This document shows, piece after piece, positions 26,543-35,289 of a stretch of DNA of 64,000 nt. The DNA comes from Porphyrobacter sp. LM 6 (GTDB lineage: Bacteria; Pseudomonadota; Alphaproteobacteria; Sphingomonadales; Sphingomonadaceae), in contig NZ_CP017113.1 in NCBI RefSeq assembly GCF_001720465.1, positions 186,001 to 250,000 of the forward strand. Direction: 5' to 3'. The notes beneath the pieces are model-generated. The model searched no databases. It was not told the origin of the DNA and saw only the letters and a program-made list of their open reading frames with translations. A program made the position numbers and the translations under genes. The first letter of the stretch is position 1. The number at the start of each line of letters is the position of its first letter.

Positions 26543-26558
26543 TGTTCCACGTGGAACA
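26543..26558. promoter_or_regulatory. parS-like centromere site
   Basis: TGTTCCACGTGGAACA is a perfect 16-bp palindrome. It fits the widely conserved chromosomal parS pattern TGTTnCACGTGnAACA bound by ParB. It is intergenic, 12 bp from the end of the helicase gene. I found no second copy in the window. A mipZ gene, whose product is recruited by ParB-parS, lies about 9 kb away. ParB binding itself is inferred. Confidence 0.8.
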
Positions 26559-26569
26559 TTGCGGTGTTC

Positions 26570-29038
26570 TCAGTCCCCCTCCAGCGGCCCATCCGGTCGC
26601 ATCGCGGCGGCGATCAGGCCTTCGGCTTCGAGCAGCAATTCGTCATCGACTGCCCCCTGCGGCACCGCCTCGCGGCCGATCATCGTCATCACCGGCACGG
26701 CCAGCGGCGAGACCCGCTCAAGCGTCACGTGGACCAGTTCCCGCTGCGACCGTTCGAGCAGGTCGGCGAGCCGCCCGACATCGGTCATCCGCGCCCGCGC
26801 ATCGGCCCAGGCAGCTTCGATAAGCACATGATCAGGCTCGTATTTCCTGAGCACGTCGTAGATCAGATCGGTCGAGAAGGTAACCTGCTTGCCGGTCTTC
26901 TTCTGCCCCGGATGCTGGCGCTCGACGAGGCCCGAGATCACCGCCACCTCGCGGAAAGCACGGCGCAGCAGGTGGCTTTCGGTGACCCATTCGGTGAATT
27001 CGTGGGTGAGAATATCGGGCGATAACAGCGGTGCGGGATCGCTCACCGGCTTCAATCCCCACACCGCGAGGCAATAGTCGTTCGCCACGAAACCACCGGG
27101 CAGCAACCCCCGCTCCTCCATCCGCCGGGTAATCAGCATCCCGAGCGACTGGTTCGCGTTCCACCCTTCGAAGGTGTAATAGGCGGTGTAGTGCTTGCCC
27201 CCGTGCGGGAAGCTCTCGACCAGCAGCTCGCCCGGTGCAGGCAGGCGCGAGCGATAGTCCTGCATCTCCAGCCATTCGCGCACATCATCGGGGAAACGCC
27301 CCCACCCCGCGCGGTCGGACAGCAGGCCCTGCACCCGCTCGGAAAGGTGGGTGGTCAGCGGAAGGCGCAGGCCGCCATAGCTCGGGATCGTCGCGCTTTT
27401 CTTCGCCGCGCGCACCACCACATCCATGTCCTTCACGCCCTCGACCTCGAGGCTCATGCCCGCGAAAAAGATGGTGTCGCCGGGGGAAAGCGAAGCTGCA
27501 AAGCGCTCCTCGACCTTGCCCAAGCTGCGGCCGTTCTTGAAGCGCACCGTGAGCATCTCGCTATCGACGATGATCCCGGCATTCATCCGGTGGCGCTGCG
27601 CCTGATTGGGGTGCGCGAGCCGCCAGACCCCTAATTTGTCACGGACAATCCGCTGGAACCGGTCATAGGCCTTGAGCGCATAGCCGCCGTTGGACACGAA
27701 CCCCAGCACCCGCTGGAAGGTCGCGGAATCGACCCAGCTATAGGCGAGGCTCGAACGCACTTCGGCGAGCAGCGCGTCCTCGTGGAACGGCCCCGCACAG
27801 GCGCAGGCCATCACGTGCTGGGCGAGCACATCGAGGCTGCCGGGGCGGAACGCCTCGCCGTCGCGCTGGCCCTCATCCACCGCCTGCTTGGCCGCCATCG
27901 CCTCGAGGAATTCGAAGCGGTTGCCCGGCACCAGCACCGCACGGCTCGGCACATCGAGCCGGTGGCCCGCGCGCCCGATCCGCTGGAGCAGGCGCGAAGA
28001 GCCCTTGGGTGCACCCATCTGCACCACCAGATCGATGTCGCCCCAGTCGATCCCGAGATCGAGGCTGGCGGTGCACACCAGTGCGCGCAGCTCCCCCCGC
28101 GCCATCGCCTCCTCGACCTTGCGCCGCGCCTCGGTGGAGAGGCTGCCGTGGTGGATGCCGATGGGGAGGTGATCCTCGTTGGCCTCCCACAGGCACTGGA
28201 AGATGAACTCGGCGAGGAAGCGGGTGTTGGTGAAGACAAGCGTCGTGCGATTGGCCTTGATCGCCTCGTACAGCTGCGGGACGGCCCAGCGCCCGGCGTG
28301 TCCGCCCCACGGCACGCGCTCCTCCTGCGGCAGGAGGATCTCGACCTCGGGCTCGGCGCCCTCCTCGCCGATGACCAGATAGGCGGCGGCGATTTCCCCG
28401 GCCTCGCCGGTCTGCGGGGCGAGCCATTCCTGGAAGTCGCGGGGGTTCGCCAGCGTCGCCGAGAGCGCCACCCGCTGCGCGCCCGGTGCCAGCGCGTGGA
28501 GCCGCGCAAGGCTCAGCGCCAGCAGGTCGCCGCGCTTGTCGGTGGCGAAGGAGTGAACCTCGTCGATCACGATGCGCTTCAGCCCCGCGAACAGATCCGC
28601 GCTTTCGGGATAGGACAGCAGCAGCGAGAGCGATTCCGGCGTGGTCAGCAGGATATGCGGCGGGCGTTCACGCTGGCGCTTCTTGCGATCAGACGGGGTA
28701 TCGCCGCTGCGGGTCTCGACCCTGATCGGCAGCCCGATCTCCTCGACAGGACCAAGCAGGTTGCGCTTCACATCCTGCGCCAGCGCCTTGAGCGGCGAAA
28801 CGTAGAGCGTGTGCAGCCCTTCGTCCGGCGCCGCCCCGCCAGCGAAGTCGCACAGCGTCGGCAGGAACCCCGCGAGCGTCTTGCCAGCACCGGTATCGGC
28901 GACGAGCAGTGCGTGGGCACCCTCGCGCGCCTTTTCCAGCATCGCAAGCTGATGCCGCCGCACCCGCCAGCCGCGCTGCGCAAACCACGCGGCGATTTCG
29001 GGCGGGAGGGGAGTGGCGGCCGGGATCACGTCCACCAT
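26570..29038 (-). CDS. Ligase-associated DEXH-box helicase (Lhr-like)
   Basis: An 822-residue superfamily 2 helicase. Walker A is ADTGAGKT at about residues 47-54, the DEXH motif is DEVH at about 149-152, followed by ALSATLANP (motif III) and a second RecA domain with HHGSLSTEARRKVEEAM and QRIGRAGHR (motif VI). The long C-terminal region matches the Lhr-core type named for its usual neighbours, a DNA ligase and an exonuclease. Those partners are absent here. The ATG at 29038 is preferred to a GTG at 29062. It lies 39 bp behind the DUF2059 gene. Confidence 0.9.
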   Translation of the reverse strand: MVDVIPAATPLPPEIAAWFAQRGWRVRRHQLAMLEKAREGAHALLVADTGAGKTLAGFLPTLCDFAGGAAPDEGLHTLYVSPLKALAQDVKRNLLGPVEEIGLPIRVETRSGDTPSDRKKRQRERPPHILLTTPESLSLLLSYPESADLFAGLKRIVIDEVHSFATDKRGDLLALSLARLHALAPGAQRVALSATLANPRDFQEWLAPQTGEAGEIAAAYLVIGEEGAEPEVEILLPQEERVPWGGHAGRWAVPQLYEAIKANRTTLVFTNTRFLAEFIFQCLWEANEDHLPIGIHHGSLSTEARRKVEEAMARGELRALVCTASLDLGIDWGDIDLVVQMGAPKGSSRLLQRIGRAGHRLDVPSRAVLVPGNRFEFLEAMAAKQAVDEGQRDGEAFRPGSLDVLAQHVMACACAGPFHEDALLAEVRSSLAYSWVDSATFQRVLGFVSNGGYALKAYDRFQRIVRDKLGVWRLAHPNQAQRHRMNAGIIVDSEMLTVRFKNGRSLGKVEERFAASLSPGDTIFFAGMSLEVEGVKDMDVVVRAAKKSATIPSYGGLRLPLTTHLSERVQGLLSDRAGWGRFPDDVREWLEMQDYRSRLPAPGELLVESFPHGGKHYTAYYTFEGWNANQSLGMLITRRMEERGLLPGGFVANDYCLAVWGLKPVSDPAPLLSPDILTHEFTEWVTESHLLRRAFREVAVISGLVERQHPGQKKTGKQVTFSTDLIYDVLRKYEPDHVLIEAAWADARARMTDVGRLADLLERSQRELVHVTLERVSPLAVPVMTMIGREAVPQGAVDDELLLEAEGLIAAAMRPDGPLEGD

Positions 29039-29077
29039 GTGAACGCAACGTCCCCGCCCCACAAGCCTTGCGGCAGG

Positions 29078-29938
29078 CTATTGCTCTGGCGCGTTTTCGC
29101 CCTCGCCCTGAGCGATCATCTCTTCAATCTCGGCGATGCTGTAGCCGCTCAGTTTGGCGATCTTTGCCTTCTCCGCACCCGACAACTCGGAAAAGCTGCG
29201 CTTGGGCGGCAGGTCGGCGCTGGCCGCCGCGATCTTCTTTTCCATGTCGGCAAAAGTGCCCATCAACTGCGGCAAGGATTCCATCGTCGCGCTCAGAATG
29301 CGCGGATCGCTCGACATGGAAAAGCTCTTGCGGGCGTAAGCCGTTCCGGATTCGGTCTGGAAGAAGGTCTCGATGTCGTCGAGTTCCTTCTGCGAGAAGT
29401 GGATGGCGTACAGCTCCGACATGGCCTTGCGCATGGTCGGCTCCATAACCGTCATCATGTCACGCATCAGCGCCGGCATGACTGCCATCTCGCGGCTATG
29501 CCGCTCGGCATAGGCCGGGTCTAACAGGGCAGCGATTTCGGCGGTCTGCTCGTCCGACAGACCGATCATGGCCGGGCTCACGCCGATGCCCTTCTGGACG
29601 GTAGCCGTGGCCGGTGCATCGGTAGCGGCCATGATCGGGCCCAGCATCTTGTCGAACAAGCCGCCCATCATCTCGCTCATTGTGCCGTCGGGGATCATGC
29701 GGGTGATGATGCGCGTAGCCTGCGGCAGGCGGGATTCCTGTTCGGCGGTCAGCGGTTCGACAGGGAACATCGCGCCAAGCATGGCCATGGCCTGATCCAT
29801 TTCCGCCTGCTCGGATTGCGCTGGCAACCGTTCCCCGATCACCAGCGGCGGCGGCGCATCTTGCGCGGCAAGGCTCGCGGGCGCTGCAAACAGGGTGAGG
29901 CTGGCGCAGGACACCAGCAGAACGCGCCATTGCATCAT
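29078..29938 (-). CDS. DUF2059-type secreted protein
   Basis: A 286-residue protein from the ATG at 29938, with AGAGGAGA upstream. The signal peptide is VLLVSCASLTLFAAPASLAAQ. The mature part is helical. Its last section (SELYAIHFSQKELDDIETFF, then QTESGTAYARKS and SSDPRILSATMESLPQLM) is the DUF2059 pattern, a short domain of unknown role in exported proteins. The C-terminal 60 residues are charged. It lies 58 bp after the J-like gene and upstream of the helicase. The extra 192 bp of open frame before the ATG overlap the J-like gene and are not used. Confidence 0.85.
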   Translation of the reverse strand: MMQWRVLLVSCASLTLFAAPASLAAQDAPPPLVIGERLPAQSEQAEMDQAMAMLGAMFPVEPLTAEQESRLPQATRIITRMIPDGTMSEMMGGLFDKMLGPIMAATDAPATATVQKGIGVSPAMIGLSDEQTAEIAALLDPAYAERHSREMAVMPALMRDMMTVMEPTMRKAMSELYAIHFSQKELDDIETFFQTESGTAYARKSFSMSSDPRILSATMESLPQLMGTFADMEKKIAAASADLPPKRSFSELSGAEKAKIAKLSGYSIAEIEEMIAQGEGENAPEQ

Positions 29939-29996
29939 CGATTCTCCTCTTTGGCTCATAGCCTTAGTGCCGCACACCGGGCGCCAGCGCCAGCCT

Positions 29997-31709
29997 TTAC
30001 AGACCTTGCAGCAATTCGCGCGAAACCCGTCCGGTATTGGCGAGCACCACATCCGCCAGAGCGATTTCGACTTCGCAGCGATGCGGCTTGTCGGTGTCAG
30101 ACATAGCCGCGCGCACCACATCCGGATCAAGCTTGCTGCGGGCGATCAGATCGGTCACCGCCCAGCCGGGAATGGTGAAGCGCACCTGCCCGCCCTTGGC
30201 TTCATGGTTCAGCACCTTGGCCTGGAGCAGCTGGCGCAGCAGCGTGCGTTCCTCGGCGCGTTCCGCATCGGTCAGCGGCAGCGGCAGGCTGGTAAAGTCG
30301 TAGCTCATGATGTTGCGGCACAGGTCTTCGGACTGGCGCCGGGCAGCACCGAGCCACATCCGGCGCAGCTTGGCGCGGGCGACCAGCTCGCCGAACTGCG
30401 CGATTTCCCCGGACTCCAGCGCTTGCCGCCGCGTCAGAGCGATCGGCGCGGCCTTGTCATACGCCATCTGGTTGAGCGCCAGCCGCAGCTGATCGGCGAA
30501 CACGGGATCGGCCGCGCGCACCTGTGCCATGTCGATCCCTTTCCCGAAGATATCGGCGACCTCTGCGTCGATTTCGGAAGAGCTTGGCCCGGCATCAAGC
30601 AACTGGGCGACCGGGCCCTCGGCATCAGGCGAGGTGTAGAGATTACACAGGCGTGGCACGGCCAGTAACAGCACCACAACCACGATCCAGCGCACGATGC
30701 TCGGCCCGGAATCGCTCACCCCGCTCGCATTGGCGCTGCCTTCCCACGAGGCGACCCGCTCGGGCGCGAGTAAGCTTTCGAGCTCGGGATAATGCTGCCG
30801 GATCCCGGTGAGGAGCTTGTCGATCTCGAGCCGCTTGACCTTGAACCGGTCGATCAGGCTCGCCTGTCCGGGGCGCGAGAGTTCCACCCACGCCTTGTTG
30901 AGCGGGTGATCGGGCTGCTGCACCTTCTCGTGGAAGCGCATCCCCTTGAGCCGCGCGTTGAGGAAGCGCAGGGCATAGCGCTCCTCGATCTGGCCCGCCT
31001 CGTCGAGCCAGTGCAGCGTGGCATTTGCCGGCTCGACAAACGGGGCGGAGCGCGGCCAGGTGTCGGCGAAGAGATTGGCGAGCGCGTGGTCGAGCGCCTC
31101 ATGCTCGGCAAGATCGGCCTCCTCGGCATGGGCGAGCAGCAGTTCCAGATGCGCCAGGCCTTCGCCGAGTTCGGCCTGGGTGACGCCGTCGTCGCTCGGG
31201 CTGCCATCGGGATAGAGAATGGCGAGCAGCCCCTGCCATGCGGCCTGCGCGCGCGATTGCGCTTCGCTGCGGGCAGACGGTTCAGCGTAAGGCGGGTCAC
31301 CTGCGAGGGCATCGGCAGCGTCATCCCCGCCATCGGTGTCATCATCCGCTGCGATATCAGGGGGTGGTTCCGACGCCGGGGGCGCAGCCGGGCGGGCGGC
31401 GGGCGGCGGTTCGTCCCACCACAGGTCGTTATCCGCATAGGGGTCGGCATAGGCGGGTGGCTCAAACCCGCCCCCAACATCGGTGCCTTCTTCATCGAAG
31501 TCGCCGAGGCCGAGGTCTCCCGCGTCCCCGCGCTCCGCCTCCGCCGCCAGCCACAGCGCCTCATCGCGCGCGCGGCGCAGTTCGGCATAGCCGGCGATAT
31601 CGCTATCGACGTCGATCGCCCGCAGCGCATCGGCATAGGCCCGCCGGATCGCCCCCTTGTCAGACGTCTGGTCGATGCCGAGGATGTTCCAGGGGAACCG
31701 CCGTTTCAT
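29997..31709 (-). CDS. Membrane-anchored J-like protein without HPD, partner of the HscC-type Hsp70
   Basis: A 570-residue protein. Residues 5-55 resemble a J domain (FPWNILGIDQTSDKGAIRRA, YADALRA, then YAELRRARDEAL), but the HPD loop is replaced by AIDVDSDIAG. Residues 60-160 are acidic and Pro/Ala-rich. One membrane helix (IVRWIVVVVLLLAVPRL) lies at about 338-355, followed by about 215 more residues. The layout recalls DjlB/DjlC, the membrane J proteins encoded with hscC in E. coli. The start codon overlaps the Hsp70 stop by 4 bp. Without HPD it should not stimulate Hsp70 ATPase normally, so it may recruit or inhibit. The homology is by motif reading only. Confidence 0.75.
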   Translation of the reverse strand: MKRRFPWNILGIDQTSDKGAIRRAYADALRAIDVDSDIAGYAELRRARDEALWLAAEAERGDAGDLGLGDFDEEGTDVGGGFEPPAYADPYADNDLWWDEPPPAARPAAPPASEPPPDIAADDDTDGGDDAADALAGDPPYAEPSARSEAQSRAQAAWQGLLAILYPDGSPSDDGVTQAELGEGLAHLELLLAHAEEADLAEHEALDHALANLFADTWPRSAPFVEPANATLHWLDEAGQIEERYALRFLNARLKGMRFHEKVQQPDHPLNKAWVELSRPGQASLIDRFKVKRLEIDKLLTGIRQHYPELESLLAPERVASWEGSANASGVSDSGPSIVRWIVVVVLLLAVPRLCNLYTSPDAEGPVAQLLDAGPSSSEIDAEVADIFGKGIDMAQVRAADPVFADQLRLALNQMAYDKAAPIALTRRQALESGEIAQFGELVARAKLRRMWLGAARRQSEDLCRNIMSYDFTSLPLPLTDAERAEERTLLRQLLQAKVLNHEAKGGQVRFTIPGWAVTDLIARSKLDPDVVRAAMSDTDKPHRCEVEIALADVVLANTGRVSRELLQGL

Positions 31710-33412
31710 AGCGGCGAGTTGGCATCCAGCTGATCGAGCAGATTGCCCAGCGCCTCGCGCGCGTCGGCGATGATGCGCGGATCCTGCTTTTCGAGCGCGC
31801 CCTGGAATTCGGTCAGCGCCCGCCCGATGAACTCGCGCACATGACCGGTGAAGCCCTCATAGGCCCGCTCGGCCCGCGCCAGCATGGCGACATTCTCGGC
31901 CTCGTCGCGCGGGTGCACTTTCAGCTTTTCGAGCAGCTTGCGGCGCGCTTCGATATCCTTCTTGCTGCGCCGGTCTTCCTCGTCGACGATCACCAGATTG
32001 CGGGTGAGGCCCGTGGCCGGAACCGTTACATCGACCTCAAGCAACCCGCTCGTGTCATAGGTGAAGCGCACCTCGACCATCACTTCGCCCGCCGGGCGCG
32101 GCGGCACCGGAGCGCTGATCTCGCCCAGCTTGACGTTGTGCTTCACGTCACGCGCTTCGCCCTGATAGATGCCCAGGCCGATCTCGCGCTGGTTATCGGC
32201 AAGGGTGTAGAACCGCTCCATCCGGCTGACCGGCACAGGGGTGTTGCGCTCGATGATCGGGGCGAAGATGCCATCGTGCATCCGCCCATGCTGATCGCGG
32301 GTGGCAGTATCGACGCCGAGGGTGAAGGGCGCGACATCGGTGATGCGGATTTCCTCGAGCCCGTCCCCGCCCGACAGCAGCCCCGCCTGGATCGCCGCTC
32401 CGAGCGCGACCGCATGATCGGGGTGGACGGTGGCATTGGGGAAGCGCCCGAACATCCGGGTCAACGCCTTGCGCACCACCGGCATCCGTGTCGCCCCGCC
32501 GACCAGCACGATATCCGACAGGGTCTTCACATCGATATGGCAATCGCGCAGCGCCCGGATCACCGGATCGCGCAGGCGTTTGACGAGACCCGCAGCCGCT
32601 TCCTCGAAAGCTTCGGTGGTGACGCGCGCGGTGAGCGGGGTATCATCGACGACTACGGTAAAATCCGCCGCTTCGGCGCTGCTCAGCGCGCGGCGGGTGC
32701 GTTCGGCGGCAAGCATCATCAGCGCCCTGCGGCGGTCGGTGGGCATGACGGCGAGCGCATCACCGCCCGCCAGCATCGGTTCGACCAGCTTGACCAGAAT
32801 ATCATCGAAATCATCGCCGCCCAGCCGGTTGTCGCCTGCCGAGGCGCGCACTTCGACAATGCCTTCGAACATCTCGACGATCGACACATCGAAGGTGCCG
32901 CCGCCCAGATCGAACACGAGGAACGGCTCGCGATCACCCCGGTCGGTCAGCCCGAAAGCGAGCGCGGCCGCCGTCGGCTCGTTGATCAGACGCTTGACCT
33001 CAAGCCCCGCGATCTCGCCCGCACGGCGGGTGGCGCGGCGCTGGCGTTCGTTGAAATAGGCCGGAACGGTGATGACCGCCGCAGTCGGGCGCTCACCCGT
33101 GAACGCCTCGACATCATCAGCGAGGCTGCGCAGCACCATCGCCGACAAGTCTTCGGGCGTGAGAGTGGTGCCCGCCAGCGTCACCGTGGCGGCGGTGCCC
33201 ATCATCCGCTTGAAGCTGGTGACGGTGTCGGCAGGATGGGTCGCCATCCGGTCGAGCGCGGCCTCGCCCACCCAGGTTTGCCCGCCCTTGGCGATCGAGA
33301 CCGCCGAGGGCGTGAGTTCCTTGCCCAGCGCATTGGGCACAAGCTGCGGCGCACCATCCCGCCAGATCGCGACCGCGCTGTTGGTGGTGCCCAGATCAAT
33401 TCCGACTAGCAT
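31706..33412 (-). CDS. hscC: Hsp70 family chaperone, HscC-like
   Basis: A 568-residue Hsp70. The ATPase domain has VGIDLGTTNSAVAIW at the start, then RRAGEIAGLEVKRLINEPTA, VFDLGGGTFDVSIVE and VLVGGATRMPVVRK. The substrate-binding half begins near DVAPFTLGVD. It lacks the long C-terminal lid tail of DnaK (about 638 residues) and is close in length to HscC (about 556). HscC-type proteins are specialised chaperones with few known clients. It overlaps the J-like gene by ATGA (31706-31709) and lies 60 bp behind a phosphomannomutase gene. The symbol reflects family resemblance. Confidence 0.88.
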   Translation of the reverse strand: MLVGIDLGTTNSAVAIWRDGAPQLVPNALGKELTPSAVSIAKGGQTWVGEAALDRMATHPADTVTSFKRMMGTAATVTLAGTTLTPEDLSAMVLRSLADDVEAFTGERPTAAVITVPAYFNERQRRATRRAGEIAGLEVKRLINEPTAAALAFGLTDRGDREPFLVFDLGGGTFDVSIVEMFEGIVEVRASAGDNRLGGDDFDDILVKLVEPMLAGGDALAVMPTDRRRALMMLAAERTRRALSSAEAADFTVVVDDTPLTARVTTEAFEEAAAGLVKRLRDPVIRALRDCHIDVKTLSDIVLVGGATRMPVVRKALTRMFGRFPNATVHPDHAVALGAAIQAGLLSGGDGLEEIRITDVAPFTLGVDTATRDQHGRMHDGIFAPIIERNTPVPVSRMERFYTLADNQREIGLGIYQGEARDVKHNVKLGEISAPVPPRPAGEVMVEVRFTYDTSGLLEVDVTVPATGLTRNLVIVDEEDRRSKKDIEARRKLLEKLKVHPRDEAENVAMLARAERAYEGFTGHVREFIGRALTEFQGALEKQDPRIIADAREALGNLLDQLDANSPL

Positions 33413-33472
33413 GGACTGCAGTCATAACGCCGAGCGGGCTTCAGGCAATTGGAATTGCCGGAGGATTGCGCC

Positions 33473-34888
33473 TCAGTGCCCGACACTCTCGCCGCGTTCG
33501 AGGCCCGATGCCGCAAGCTGCGCGTCGATCTGCGCGAGCAGGCGGTCAAGCCCTTCCTGCGTATCGCTCTCCGCGCGGGCGACGAGCACATCCTGCGTGT
33601 TCGATGCGCGCAGCAGCCACCAGCCGTCTGCGGTGTTGACCCGAACGCCATCAGTGGCGTTGACGCTTTCGACCTCGGGGTCGGGATTGGCAGTGAGCCG
33701 CGCGGTAATCTCGGCCATCGCCGCGAACTTGCGGCTCTCGTCGACCTGAAACCGCAGTTCGGGGGTGTTGAGCATCGGCGGGATCGCGCCCCGCAGGTCG
33801 GTTACCGATTTGCCTAGCCGCGCCGCCGCCGCGATCAGCCGCACGCCTGCGTAAAGCGCATCGTCAAAACCGTAGTACTCGTCGGCGAAGAACACGTGGC
33901 CGCTCATCTCGCCTGCGAGCGGCGCACCAGTTTCCTTCATTTTGGACTTGATCAGCGAATGGCCGGTCTTCCACATCAGCGGCTGGCCGCCGAGCTCCGC
34001 GACCCGGTCAAACAGCGCGCGGCTGGCCTTCACATCGGCGATAATCGTCGCATTCGGGTGCTTTTTGAGCACGTCTTCGGCATAGATCATCAGCAGCTGA
34101 TCTCCCCAGATCACGCGTCCCATGCCGTCGATCGCGCCGATCCGGTCGCCATCACCGTCAAAAGCCACTCCGAAATCGAGGTTCTTTGCCGCGACCAGCG
34201 CGCGCAAATCGGCAAGGTTCGCCTCCACAGTCGGATCAGGGTGGTGGTTGGGAAAATGTCCATCGACTTCGGTAAACAGCAGATGATGTTCCCCCGGCAG
34301 CCGCGCGGCCAGCGCCTCGAGCGCCGGGCCCGCAGCGCCATTCCCGGCATCCCAGCCAACGCGCAGTCCTTCGAGCGCCTGGGCATCGATCCCGGCCAGT
34401 CCTTCGAGCAGGCGCTCGACATACTCGCCCAGGATGTCGCGCGTGCTGACAGCGCCCGCGCCGCTGGCGAAGGCACCGTCGGCGGCCACTTGCCCGAGCT
34501 TCTGGATATCAGCCCCGAAGAACGGACGGCCCCGAAATACCATCTTGAAGCCGTTATAATTGGGGGGATTGTGGCTGCCAGTTATCTGAATGCCGCCATC
34601 CACCTCTTCGGCTGACGCTTCGGCATAATAGAGCATCGGGGTCGGCCCCAAACCGATCCGCACCACATCGCAACCGCTCGCGGTCAAGCCTTCGACCAGC
34701 GCGTGTTCGAGCATCGGCGAGCTGACCCGCCCGTCATAACCCACCGCGACTGTTCTGCCCCCAGCCTCGCGCAGCAGCGTGCCAAACGCCCGGCCGATCG
34801 CCCGCGCATCATCCGCCCCGAGCGTTTCGCCGATGATCCCGCGAATGTCATATTCGCGCAGCACGGTGGAGTGAAATTCGTGTCGCAT
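33473..34888 (-). CDS. Phosphomannomutase/phosphoglucomutase
   Basis: A 471-residue alpha-D-phosphohexomutase. The N-terminal REYDIRGIIGETL, the phosphoserine loop TGSHNPPNYNGFKM (catalytic Ser about 105), the metal loop FDGDGDRIGAID and the sugar-binding GEMSGHVFF are all visible. It matches the bifunctional PMM/PGM group (AlgC, or PgmG of sphingomonads), which feeds mannose 1-phosphate and glucose 1-phosphate into exopolysaccharide and LPS. It is in line with mipZ and a J-domain gene upstream and hscC downstream. No other sugar nucleotide genes are near. Confidence 0.93.
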   Translation of the reverse strand: MRHEFHSTVLREYDIRGIIGETLGADDARAIGRAFGTLLREAGGRTVAVGYDGRVSSPMLEHALVEGLTASGCDVVRIGLGPTPMLYYAEASAEEVDGGIQITGSHNPPNYNGFKMVFRGRPFFGADIQKLGQVAADGAFASGAGAVSTRDILGEYVERLLEGLAGIDAQALEGLRVGWDAGNGAAGPALEALAARLPGEHHLLFTEVDGHFPNHHPDPTVEANLADLRALVAAKNLDFGVAFDGDGDRIGAIDGMGRVIWGDQLLMIYAEDVLKKHPNATIIADVKASRALFDRVAELGGQPLMWKTGHSLIKSKMKETGAPLAGEMSGHVFFADEYYGFDDALYAGVRLIAAAARLGKSVTDLRGAIPPMLNTPELRFQVDESRKFAAMAEITARLTANPDPEVESVNATDGVRVNTADGWWLLRASNTQDVLVARAESDTQEGLDRLLAQIDAQLAASGLERGESVGH

Positions 34889-34974
34889 AGGAGACCGGCT
34901 TCCTTTCCGTTTCGATCAGGAGGCCTGCGACTGCACTGCGAATGTGTCAATCCGGTTGCTTGCGGTGTTGCGGC

Positions 34975-35289
34975 TTAAGGTGCGGAATTTCCGTCACCTT
35001 CCACCGATGCACCCGGCAGTTCCGCAAGCAGCAGATCGCGCGCGGCATTGGCCTCCTGCATCGCCGCCGTGGTGCCGCCGCGGTCAGGATGGACCAGCGC
35101 GGTCAACCGGCGGTGCGCCGCGATAACCTCGTCACGGCTCGCGCCCGCCTCCACACCCAGCAGCTTGCGCGCCCGGAACAACGCCTGACTGCGGGTCGGT
35201 TCGGGGCGCAGATAGTCCCACGGCCATTTGCCCAGAGCCCAGCGGCAGAAGATGCAAAGCGCGGCGATCAGGATGAGCGCGCGCAACAT
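34975..35289 (-). CDS. Membrane-tethered J-domain protein
   Basis: A 104-residue protein with an N-terminal membrane helix (residues 1-19, MLRALILIAALCIFCRW) and a C-terminal J domain (ARKLLGVEAGASRDEVIAAH, then LVHPDRGGTTAAMQEANAAR). HPD is intact at about 67-69. The short type with HPDRGG resembles the mitochondrial import protein Pam18/Tim14, which derives from alphaproteobacterial proteins. It would recruit an Hsp70 to the inner membrane. Its ATG overlaps the mipZ stop codon by one base (TGATG), so the two are translated together. Confidence 0.87.
   Translation of the reverse strand: MLRALILIAALCIFCRWALGKWPWDYLRPEPTRSQALFRARKLLGVEAGASRDEVIAAHRRLTALVHPDRGGTTAAMQEANAARDLLLAELPGASVEGDGNSAP

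Noticed and set aside
27782..29524. A 580-codon open frame on the plus strand
   Set aside because: It lies antisense to the helicase gene. It is Arg/His/Gln-rich with no domain, the usual shadow of a GC-rich gene on the other strand.
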